A stretch of DNA of 5,408 bases from NCBI GenBank assembly GCA_964515945.1, contig CAZEWY010000213.1, forward strand, positions 1 through 5,408. The letters are read 5' to 3'. The position numbers were made by a program, and so were the translations under genes. The notes under the pieces were generated by a model that was not told where the DNA came from, did not search any database, and was given only the letters and a program-made list of their open reading frames with translations. The DNA comes from CAYQQJ01 sp964515945 (GTDB lineage: Bacteria; Pseudomonadota; Gammaproteobacteria; Pseudomonadales; Cellvibrionaceae). Of the stretch, positions 1 to 4,896 are shown one piece after another (within the stretch, counting starts at the first letter, position 1; each line of letters opens with the position of its first letter).

Positions 1-46
1 GAATTGGCCTCGGCCACCACGCATGGCGCCGCCGCGATTGCCGCAT
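1..46 (-). CDS. Possible start of a gene overlapping the lemA 3' end (very partial)
   Basis: An ATG at 46-44 on the minus strand is preceded by AGAGG (57-53) with a 6-nt gap. It opens a frame, offset from lemA, reading MRQSRRRHAWWPRPI up to the edge. An Arg-rich N-terminus before more hydrophobic residues could begin a signal peptide or membrane segment. lemA is often followed by a TPM-domain gene with such an N-terminus, so a short overlap would make sense. Only 15 codons are visible and the lemA frame is also still open here, so this is speculative. Confidence 0.2.
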   Translation of the reverse strand, partial: MRQSRRRHAWWPRPI

Positions 47-602
47 CCCGCGCCTCTTCCTCCGCCTCGAAGAACTCTTCCGGCTGGAAGCCGAACATGC
101 CGCCAATCAGGACGGTCGGGAAGGTCTGCAGTTTCGTGTTGTAGTTGAGGACGTTGCGGTTGTAGAACTGGCGCGCGTAGGAGATCTTCTCCTCGGTGTC
201 CGAAAGCTCTCGCTGCAGCTCGAGGAAGTTCTGGTTCGCCTTGAGGTCGGGGTAGCGCTCCACCACAACCATCAAGCGCTGCAACGCACTGGTCAGACCT
301 TTTTGGGCCGCTTCAAATTTCTGAATGGCGGCGGGGTCACTGAGCATGTCTTCCGTGACCTGAATTGACCCCACCTTGGCTCTGGCTTCGGTGACCGCCG
401 TCAGAGTTTCGCGTTCGTGTGCCGCGTAACCCTTCACTGTTTGCACGAGATTGGGAACCAGGTCCGCCCGACGCTGGTACTGGTTTTCCACCTGTGACCA
501 GGCGGCTTTCACCTGTTCATCCAGTGTCGGAATTTTATTGATGCCGCAGCCGGCGAGCAGCGACACAAGTGTCGTCAGAGCAAGTAATCGAATCAGTGTC
601 AT
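1..602 (-). CDS. lemA: LemA family lipoprotein, 3' end cut by the window edge
   Basis: The frame opens with ATG at 602-600 and stays open for 200 codons to the left edge. The N-terminus is a lipoprotein signal: a short hydrophobic stretch ending in L16-A17-G18-C19, with Gly at +2, which argues for outer-membrane sorting. The mature part is a helical LemA domain (about residues 25-185). It shows the family pattern AWSQVENQYQRRADLVPNLV near the start, the YNRNVLNYN segment, and the closing GMFGFQPEEFFEAEEEAR. LemA proteins are widespread envelope proteins of poorly defined function, often encoded next to TPM-domain proteins. An AAGGAG Shine-Dalgarno 7 nt upstream fixes the start. LemA proteins usually stop a few residues after the FEAEE motif, but this one runs on in an Ala-rich tail (DAAIAAAPCVVAEA) without a stop in view. 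That is either an extension or a sequence error near the edge. Family assignment is firm; function is not. Confidence 0.93.
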   Translation of the reverse strand, partial: MTLIRLLALTTLVSLLAGCGINKIPTLDEQVKAAWSQVENQYQRRADLVPNLVQTVKGYAAHERETLTAVTEARAKVGSIQVTEDMLSDPAAIQKFEAAQKGLTSALQRLMVVVERYPDLKANQNFLELQRELSDTEEKISYARQFYNRNVLNYNTKLQTFPTVLIGGMFGFQPEEFFEAEEEARDAAIAAAPCVVAEAN

Positions 603-609
603 TGTAAAA

Positions 610-615
610 CTCCTT
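610..615 (-). promoter_or_regulatory. Shine-Dalgarno of lemA
   Basis: AAGGAG on the minus strand, 7 nt before the ATG at 602-600. It is a near-perfect ribosome binding site and supports this start for the LemA protein. Confidence 0.8.
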
Positions 616-702
616 GTCGATGAAGGCTGCCGCGACGGCTTCCAAGTTGGGAGGGGCGGTGTTAGCCTGTGCCGCCACCAGGGTATGTTTTGGGGCGCTT
701 TG

Positions 703-759
703 CCTGTAGTTCAATTGTTGATAATTCAATTGCTTTTCGTTTAACTGTAAATTCAATTT
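703..759. repeat. Degenerate 15-nt AT-rich repeats in the lemA/GST divergent spacer
   Basis: Three related 15-nt units occur at 703-717, 718-732 and 745-759. Each ends in TTCAATTG or TTCAATTT. The first two are directly abutting; the third follows after 12 nt. The outer two share the pattern CTGTA-(A)RTTCAATT. The tract is strikingly AT-rich compared with the flanking genes and lies where both divergent promoters should be, so it may be a regulator-binding array or simply a decayed tandem duplication. Confidence 0.5.
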
Positions 760-762
760 AAT
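718..762 (+). promoter_or_regulatory. Candidate promoter elements for the GST-like gene
   Basis: Two imperfect options lie inside the AT-rich repeat tract. One is TTGATA (718-723) with a 17-nt gap to TTAACT (741-746), which has a good -35 and a poor -10. The other is TTTAAT (757-762), a good -10 with no clear -35. Either would place the start site about 45-65 nt upstream of the ATG at 814. I could not define a convincing promoter for lemA on the opposite strand. Confidence 0.25.
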
Positions 763-798
763 AGTCCAACTTCTCCTGTGATCGCGCAGGTTTACTTT

Positions 799-803
799 GA
801 GGA
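799..803 (+). promoter_or_regulatory. Ribosome binding site that decides the GST start
   Basis: GAGGA lies 10 nt before ATG 814. The in-frame GTG at 778 would add 12 residues that do not look like a GST N-terminus, and would place this binding site inside the gene. The ATG is therefore preferred. Confidence 0.55.
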
Positions 804-813
804 ATCTCATCTA

Positions 814-1368
814 ATGGAACTCTTCGGCAGCTACACCTCACCTTACGTTCGCCATTGCCGCATCCTGTTGCTGGAAACCGGCATCGACTGCACCGTTGTC
901 AAAATTGACCACAGCGTCAGTGCTGCCCAGTCTCCCACCAAGCGCATGCCTTTCCTGCGCGATGGATCTGTGACACTGACCGATTCCTCCTCAATCCTGA
1001 AATATCTGCGTCATAAAGCGGGACAGGCATTTTGTGAAGACATTCTTGAGTACGACCTTTTCTGCATGGTGAATACTGCACTGGATACCACGGTAAATGT
1101 GTTTATGCTGGAAAAGGACGGCGTTACACCGGAGAAAAGCGCCTACCTCATGCGCCAGAGTCAGCGCGTGATCTCAACACTGGAGGAACTGAACCGGCAG
1201 CCGCTGCCCACGCAAGGACCCTACAATGATGCGCAGTTGCGTTTGGCCTGTTATCTGGGATGGGCATTGTTCCGCATGCGTATAGACCTGAAGCGCTATC
1301 CCAACCTGGAGAGGTTTCTAGAAGCAGCGGAAAACCACGAGTATTTTCGCGCAACCGTGCCCCATTGA
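814..1368 (+). CDS. Glutathione S-transferase-like protein
   Basis: A 184-residue protein with the two-domain GST plan, probably cytosolic. Residues 1-70 form a thioredoxin-fold domain beginning MELFGSYTSPYVRHCR. This is the beta1-alpha1 segment, where Ser9 or Tyr7 would sit at the catalytic position. Pro46 in RMPFL is the expected cis-proline, and D57-S58-S59 matches the motif that holds the gamma-glutamyl group of glutathione. The all-helical C-terminal domain follows. YNDAQLRLACYLGW (near 138-151) looks like the helix-6 N-capping region, and the protein ends FLEAAENHEYFRATVPH as many GSTs do. It is slightly shorter than the usual 200-220 residues, with the loss in the C-terminal domain. 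Substrate cannot be predicted; a role in glutathione conjugation or a non-catalytic GST-fold role are both possible. It stands alone on the plus strand, divergent from lemA, and its stop codon lies inside a tandem repeat. Confidence 0.88.
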   Translation: MELFGSYTSPYVRHCRILLLETGIDCTVVKIDHSVSAAQSPTKRMPFLRDGSVTLTDSSSILKYLRHKAGQAFCEDILEYDLFCMVNTALDTTVNVFMLEKDGVTPEKSAYLMRQSQRVISTLEELNRQPLPTQGPYNDAQLRLACYLGWALFRMRIDLKRYPNLERFLEAAENHEYFRATVPH

Positions 1369-1415
1369 ACCATGCCCTATTGAACAATGCCCTATTTGAA
1401 CCATGCCCCATTGAC
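1356..1415. repeat. Four-copy tandem repeat of about 15 nt over the GST stop codon
   Basis: The copies are CGTGCCCCATTGAAC (1356-1370), CATGCCCTATTGAAC (1371-1385), AATGCCCTATTTGAAC (1386-1401, with one extra T) and CATGCCCCATTGAC (1402-1415, one base shorter). The first copy contains the last three sense codons and the TGA of the GST gene. The next copy repeats the ATG-CCC-TAT-TGA pattern in the same frame. It looks like local amplification of the gene's end by slippage. Confidence 0.85.
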
Positions 1416-1435
1416 GGCCACAGTTCCGGGAGTAC

Positions 1436-1654
1436 TTATTTTTTATCGGTATCCTTCGGAGCCCCAGGCCCCTCTCGATCCAGCCGGTCGAGCTCCTGTT
1501 GATAGCGCTCCATATCCTCCCAGTCAAAGGCAGTACCGGCGTGGATGTCGGTGGGATGTTTGGCGTGCTCCTTCGCCTGACCTTGCAGCGAATGATCCCT
1601 TTCGTCCGCCGGCTTATCCTTTTCGTGCCGCTTGAGGAATTCAGTGGCTTTCAT
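1436..1654 (-). CDS. Small, highly charged hypothetical protein (72 aa)
   Basis: A 72-residue protein from ATG 1654-1652 to TAA 1438-1436. I do not recognise a family with certainty. It is very hydrophilic, with no signal peptide, membrane segment or cysteine. The N-terminal half is rich in Lys, Glu, Asp and His (MKATEFLKRHEKDKPADERD). The segment WEDMERYQQELDRLDRE near residues 45-61 could be a short amphipathic or coiled-coil helix, and the tail is PKDTDKK. Such composition is common among small cytosolic gammaproteobacterial proteins of unknown role. A GGGGA ribosome binding site sits 6 nt before the ATG, inside a palindrome. It lies downstream of typA on the same strand but about 146 bp away, with a hairpin between them, so it is probably transcribed separately. 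I favour a real gene because the protein looks natural, while the plus-strand frames here give low-complexity Pro/Arg/Ser-rich translations. Confidence 0.6.
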   Translation of the reverse strand: MKATEFLKRHEKDKPADERDHSLQGQAKEHAKHPTDIHAGTAFDWEDMERYQQELDRLDREGPGAPKDTDKK

Positions 1655-1665
1655 GGGGAGTCCCC
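1655..1665. promoter_or_regulatory. Palindrome containing the ribosome binding site of the 72-aa gene
   Basis: GGGGAGTCCCC is a perfect 5+1+5 dyad abutting the minus-strand ATG at 1654. The minus-strand arm GGGGA (1665-1661) is also the only Shine-Dalgarno-like sequence, 6 nt from the ATG. In RNA the arms could close as GGGG-ACT-CCCC and hide the site, or the dyad could be a protein-binding site in DNA. Confidence 0.35.
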
Positions 1666-1752
1666 GCAGAAATGGGTTTTTATTTGGACAATGCGGAGAA
1701 CCGGAAGTTGGGGCGGTAAGGGAGAAGCTGCAAGAAAAGTATGACCGGTAGA

Positions 1753-1779
1753 TCGGGTTAGGCGAAAGCCGTAACCCGA
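1753..1779. repeat. REP-like extragenic palindrome with GAAA-loop hairpin
   Basis: TCGGGTTA (1753-1760) pairs perfectly with TAACCCGA (1772-1779). Inside, GGC-GAAA-GCC makes a further 3-bp stem with a GNRA tetraloop, leaving one unpaired G at 1771. The flanks (GTAGA before, CAGG after) and the TCGGGTTA/TAACCCGA core resemble the repetitive extragenic palindromes seen in many proteobacterial genomes. It sits 21 bp beyond the typA stop codon. No T-run follows on either strand, so it is not a classical intrinsic terminator, though it could protect or shape the typA mRNA 3' end. Confidence 0.65.
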
Positions 1780-1797
1780 CAGGGTGCTTGCGGCTTT
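1765..1797. repeat. Second inverted repeat overlapping the REP-like hairpin
   Basis: AAAGCCG (1765-1771) is perfectly complementary to CGGCTTT (1791-1797), with a 19-nt loop. Its left arm uses the loop and inner stem of the 1753-1779 hairpin, so the two structures are mutually exclusive. It begins just after the typA stop codon. Confidence 0.35.
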
Positions 1798-1800
1798 AAG

Positions 1801-3609
1801 CTATTTCTTATTCCGCTTGCGCTCGTTCTCGGTCAGGAATTTCTTGCGCAGACGCAGCGCGCTCGGCGTCACTTCCACCAGCTCGTCGTCTTCAATAAAC
1901 TCCAACGCCTGCTCGAGGGTGTGACGAATCGGCGGCACCAGTGTCAGCGCTTCATCGGTGCCGGACGCGCGCACGTTGGTGAGCTGCTTGCCTTTGGTGG
2001 GGTTTACCACCAGATCGTTGGCGCGGGAGTGGATGCCGACGATCTGTCCTTCGTAGATCTCTTCACCGTGACCGAGAAACAGGCGGCCGCGATCCTGCAG
2101 GTTATAAAGGCCGTAAGACAGTGTCTTGCCCTTGACCATACTCACCAGCACGCCGTTCTGGCGACCGGCCATTTCGCCGGCCTTTACGGGGCCGTAATGG
2201 TCGAAGATGCTGGTCATGATGCCGGAGCCGGATGTCAGGGTCATGAACAGGCCGCGGAAGCCGATCAGGCCCCGCGACGGCACCATGAATTCGAGCTTGA
2301 CGCGGCCCTTGCCGTCCGGCTCCATATTGGTCATTTCCGCCTTGCGCAGGCCAAGCTCTTCCATCACGGCGCCCTGGTGCTGGTCTTCAACGTCGATCAC
2401 CACCTGCTCGTAGGGCTCGTGGATCTCGCCATCGACCTCGCGCTGAATCACTTCAGGGCGGGATACGCCCAGCTCAAAGCCTTCCCGGCGCATGGTCTCG
2501 ATGAGTACCGACAGATGCAGTTCGCCGCGGCCGGAGACCACAAACTTGTCCGGGCTTTCGCCCTGACGCACGCGCAGGGCAACGTTGTGAATCAGTTCCT
2601 GATCCAGGCGTTCGCGAATATTGCGCGAGGTGACATATTTGCCGTCCTGACCGGCAAAAGGGGAATCATTGACCTGGAAAGTCATGCTCACTGTCGGCTC
2701 GTCCACCGTAAGTGGCGGCAGGGCTTCTGGATGATCCGGGTCGCACAGGGTATCGGAGATGCTCAGCTTGTCCACGCCCGTGATACAGACGATATCGCCG
2801 GCTTCGGCCTTGTCGGTATTCACCCGCTCCAGACCGTGATAACCCATAACCTGCAGCACCTTGCCCTTGCGCTTGTTGCCCTCGCGATCTATGACGAGCA
2901 CCTGCTGGTTGGGACTCAGGCTACCGCGACTGATACGGCCGACACCGACAACGCCAACGTAGCTGTTGTAATCCAGGGCCGAAATCTGCATTTGAAAGGG
3001 GCCGTCCCGGTCAACCGCCGGCGGCTTGACCTGATCCACGATCATCTGGAACAGGGGCGTCATGTCGTCGGCCAGCTTGTCGGGTTCAGGACCCGCAATA
3101 CCATTCAGGGCCGAGGCATAGATAATGGGAAAATCCAATTGTTCGTCGGTGGCACCCAGGCGGTCAAAGAGATCGAATACCTGATCCACCACCCAGTCAG
3201 GACGGGCACCCGGACGGTCGACCTTGTTAACCACCAAAATGGGGTTGAGGCCCTGCTCAAAGGCTTTACTGGTCACGAAACGGGTCTGCGGCATGGGCCC
3301 GTCAACCGCGTCCACCAGCAGAAGTACACTGTCGACCATGGACAGAACACGCTCGACTTCGCCACCGAAATCCGCGTGTCCCGGGGTGTCCACAATGTTG
3401 ATATCGTAGCCGTTCCAGTTGATGGCAGTGTTCTTGGCGAGGATGGTAATACCGCGCTCTTTCTCCTGGTCGTTGGAATCCATGATGCGCTCGGAGCCCT
3501 CGTCCTTGCGATCCAGAGTCCCGGACTGGCGCAGCAGTTTGTCGACGAGAGTTGTTTTGCCATGGTCTACGTGGGCAATAATGGCAATATTGCGCAGATT
3601 ATCTATCAC
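1801..3609 (-). CDS. typA: Ribosome-associated translational GTPase TypA/BipA
   Basis: A 602-residue full-length member of the family (usual length about 605-610). TypA/BipA binds the ribosome as a GTPase related to EF-G and LepA. It is linked to 50S assembly, low-temperature growth and stress or virulence responses. GTPase motifs, numbered from the GTG start: G1 AHVDHGKT at 12-19, G2 RGITI at 52-56, G3 DTPGH at 74-78, G4 NKVD at 128-131 and G5 SAL at 166-168. A beta-barrel domain II, EF-G-like domains III and V, and the TypA-specific C-terminal domain follow. Signature stretches are SRGLIGFRG (445-453) and KGKQLTNVRASG (539-550), and the tail is basic. I chose GTG 3609-3607 because the protein then begins VIDNLRNIAIIAHVD as family members do, with AGAGG 7 nt upstream. 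The longer frame to 3741 adds 44 unrelated residues and would cover the promoter. It is monocistronic as far as can be seen. Confidence 0.98.
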   Translation of the reverse strand: MIDNLRNIAIIAHVDHGKTTLVDKLLRQSGTLDRKDEGSERIMDSNDQEKERGITILAKNTAINWNGYDINIVDTPGHADFGGEVERVLSMVDSVLLLVDAVDGPMPQTRFVTSKAFEQGLNPILVVNKVDRPGARPDWVVDQVFDLFDRLGATDEQLDFPIIYASALNGIAGPEPDKLADDMTPLFQMIVDQVKPPAVDRDGPFQMQISALDYNSYVGVVGVGRISRGSLSPNQQVLVIDREGNKRKGKVLQVMGYHGLERVNTDKAEAGDIVCITGVDKLSISDTLCDPDHPEALPPLTVDEPTVSMTFQVNDSPFAGQDGKYVTSRNIRERLDQELIHNVALRVRQGESPDKFVVSGRGELHLSVLIETMRREGFELGVSRPEVIQREVDGEIHEPYEQVVIDVEDQHQGAVMEELGLRKAEMTNMEPDGKGRVKLEFMVPSRGLIGFRGLFMTLTSGSGIMTSIFDHYGPVKAGEMAGRQNGVLVSMVKGKTLSYGLYNLQDRGRLFLGHGEEIYEGQIVGIHSRANDLVVNPTKGKQLTNVRASGTDEALTLVPPIRHTLEQALEFIEDDELVEVTPSALRLRKKFLTENERKRNKK

Positions 3610-3616
3610 AGGGGAA

Positions 3617-3621
3617 CCTCT
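3617..3621 (-). promoter_or_regulatory. Ribosome binding site that decides the typA GTG start
   Basis: AGAGG on the minus strand, 7 nt before GTG 3609-3607. Together with the family-typical N-terminus this sets the start at the GTG rather than at upstream in-frame codons. Confidence 0.65.
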
Positions 3622-3661
3622 AAATTCGGTGGGACCAGCAGAAAGCCGTAATGGGGCGCGC

Positions 3662-3667
3662 ATTATA
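3662..3667 (-). promoter_or_regulatory. typA promoter -10 box with GC-rich discriminator
   Basis: A perfect TATAAT on the minus strand is followed directly by GCGCGCCCC. No good -35 hexamer sits at the usual distance; the best-placed sequences are ATCGTC or TCGTCC. Transcription would start near 3655, giving a leader of about 45 nt. A GC-rich discriminator of this kind is typical of growth-rate and ppGpp-controlled promoters of translation genes; that control is inferred here. Confidence 0.6.
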
Positions 3668-3729
3668 CAGAGACAGCCTATTGGACGATAGTGCAAATAT
3701 TGTTCGAATCCGTGCTTCGCCAAAAACCG

Positions 3730-3755
3730 TTGACAGGCCATCCTCCGCGTATAAT
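3730..3755 (+). promoter_or_regulatory. Promoter-like hexamers for the M42 peptidase gene, short spacer
   Basis: Perfect TTGACA (3730-3735) and TATAAT (3750-3755) boxes are separated by only 14 bp instead of 16-18. The TATAAT lies 47 bp before the ATG at 3803, a sensible distance. The -10 is probably used; the short spacer means the -35 may not contribute in the normal way. Confidence 0.5.
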
Positions 3756-3802
3756 CCTCGCTGTTTTGGCCCCTGCGCCACAGTCACGAGGACTTCGCTT
3801 CG

Positions 3803-4879
3803 ATGTTCGTCACCCAGTCCCAAAGATTCGCGGATATGCTGGACACGCTCAAGCTGCTGATTCGCCAGCCCAGTGTCGTCAGCGCCGAGCACTCCTTCTT
3901 CCGCATACTGCAACGCGAGTTGGAGGAATTGGGCGTTACCGTTACCTGGTACGAGGGCTTGCTGGTGGCTCAGGGCAACCAGCCCGACAACCGCTACATG
4001 TCGGCGCATATCGATCGCCACGGGCTTATCTGCACCGGGCCCAATGAATTCCAGTATGCCGCCTTCGTTGCCGGTAATCGCGGCGATTTGATTGGCAACT
4101 CGGTTTCCGAACAGACCTTCACCACTATTTCCGAACGCTTCCGGGGCGCCACGGTAACCGCCTATGAACCCTGGTCCGGCGTCTATCGCGGCAAGGGCCG
4201 GATAGAACACGCTTATCTGTGCCCACGCCGGGGCAATATGGTGTTTGAAGTGCAGGGTCTGGAGCACGTGGTCGCCGGCACACCCGTGGCTTTCCAGGAT
4301 CAGGTGCATATCGAAAACGGGCGCGTCAGTGCGCAACTGGACAATGCCCTTTCCGCCGCCGTGCTGGTCAGCCTGTTTCGCGCCGGCTATCAGGGCACCG
4401 CATTTTTTTCCGCTCAGGAGGAGGCCGGCCGTAGCTGGCGATTCCTGCTGGAATGGTTCCAACGTTTTGACAAGACCACCAACGAACTCATAGTGCTGGA
4501 TACCAGCCCCTACGCCACCACGGAGGAATCCGACGAGCAATTGCTGGTTCTGCGCCGGCGGGATGCCAACGGCGAATTCGAGCCCGCCACTGTACAGAAA
4601 TTGCAGGACCTCTGTGTGCAACTGGGCATCAGCTACGGCTACAAGGACGATTATATTGCCCGCAAGAACCAACAGCGTCAGGCGGAGGGCAAGTCGCTCT
4701 ATTCGCTGGGTGTCACGGAATTGGGGCGTGTGGTCAGCGCCTCCAATGGCAGAATTCAGGGTGCAACTTTACAAGTGCCCACGACCGGCTACCACACCAC
4801 CGAAGAAACGGCTTCCATTGCCTCCTGCGAAGCGCTGATGGATGTCCTCGTGAGCTACGCGATCGATTCGGTGAAATAG
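3803..4879 (+). CDS. M42-family metallopeptidase homologue (glutamyl/deblocking aminopeptidase type)
   Basis: A 358-residue, probably cytosolic protein of the size and plan of M42 dinuclear-metal aminopeptidases, which trim N-terminal residues from peptides. All expected active-site residues are present: His69 (SAHIDRHG, with Asp71 nearby), bridging Asp180 (QLDNALSAA), catalytic base Glu206 and ligand Glu207 (SAQEEAG), Asp233 (VLDTSPYA) and His331 (GYHTTEE). Order and spacing fit characterised TET peptidases. Residues about 80-168 would be the inserted beta domain used for oligomerisation. The surroundings of the motifs differ from classical members: DRHGLI instead of DEIGFI-like, and DNALSA instead of DNRAG-like. 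This suggests a separate subfamily with its own specificity. The start is supported by GAGGA (3788-3792), 10 nt upstream. It is divergent from typA and converges with the oxygenase gene, 8 bp from its stop codon. Specificity cannot be told from the sequence. Confidence 0.88.
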   Translation: MFVTQSQRFADMLDTLKLLIRQPSVVSAEHSFFRILQRELEELGVTVTWYEGLLVAQGNQPDNRYMSAHIDRHGLICTGPNEFQYAAFVAGNRGDLIGNSVSEQTFTTISERFRGATVTAYEPWSGVYRGKGRIEHAYLCPRRGNMVFEVQGLEHVVAGTPVAFQDQVHIENGRVSAQLDNALSAAVLVSLFRAGYQGTAFFSAQEEAGRSWRFLLEWFQRFDKTTNELIVLDTSPYATTEESDEQLLVLRRRDANGEFEPATVQKLQDLCVQLGISYGYKDDYIARKNQQRQAEGKSLYSLGVTELGRVVSASNGRIQGATLQVPTTGYHTTEETASIASCEALMDVLVSYAIDSVK

Positions 4880-4882
4880 ACT

Positions 4883-4896
4883 GCGCGTCACCGCGC
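4883..4896. terminator. Small GC hairpin across the convergent gene ends (weak terminator candidate)
   Basis: GCGCG (4883-4887) pairs with CGCGC (4892-4896) around a TCAC loop. The loop contains the stop codon of the minus-strand oxygenase gene, and the stem begins 4 nt past the peptidase stop. There is no T-run on either strand, so intrinsic termination is doubtful. No better terminator is visible between the two genes. Confidence 0.25.

Noticed and set aside
535..810. A 91-codon minus-strand frame spanning the lemA start and the AT-rich spacer
   Set aside because: It overlaps lemA out of frame. Its QLNYQ/QLNYR repeats are just the 15-nt DNA repeats translated, and the lemA ribosome binding site lies inside it.
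778..813. GTG at 778 as an alternative GST start
   Set aside because: The 12 extra residues are not GST-like, and a ribosome binding site immediately precedes the ATG at 814, where family-typical sequence begins.
1421..1447. T-rich run after the GST gene as an intrinsic terminator
   Set aside because: The preceding sequence forms no stable GC stem, and the T-run coincides with the AAA-AAA-TAA end of the minus-strand gene.
1387..1744. Plus-strand small frames over the 72-aa gene
   Set aside because: Pro/Arg/Ser-rich low-complexity translations with no clear ribosome binding sites; one starts inside the tandem repeat by chance.
1921..3651. A 576-codon open frame on the plus strand, opposite typA
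   Set aside because: It is a shadow of typA codon structure: His/Ala/Gly/Val-rich translation with no recognisable domain, and it lies fully antisense to an unmistakable GTPase.
3695..3722. tRNA 3'-end-like sequence (GTTCGAATCC followed by TTCGCCA)
   Set aside because: It recalls a tRNA T-loop and CCA end, and hence an integration scar. But the T-stem pairs poorly, the acceptor segment is too short before CCA, and no 5' half of a tRNA is found upstream.
3610..3741. 44-residue upstream extension of TypA
   Set aside because: Family members start at the IDNLRNIAIIAHVD segment. The extension covers the TATAAT and leader, and the GTG at 3609 has its own ribosome binding site.
3620..4672. A 350-codon open frame on the minus strand, opposite the M42 peptidase gene
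   Set aside because: The translation shows no family motifs and mirrors the peptidase coding sequence. The plus-strand frame has complete active-site motifs, so this is an antisense artefact despite its length.
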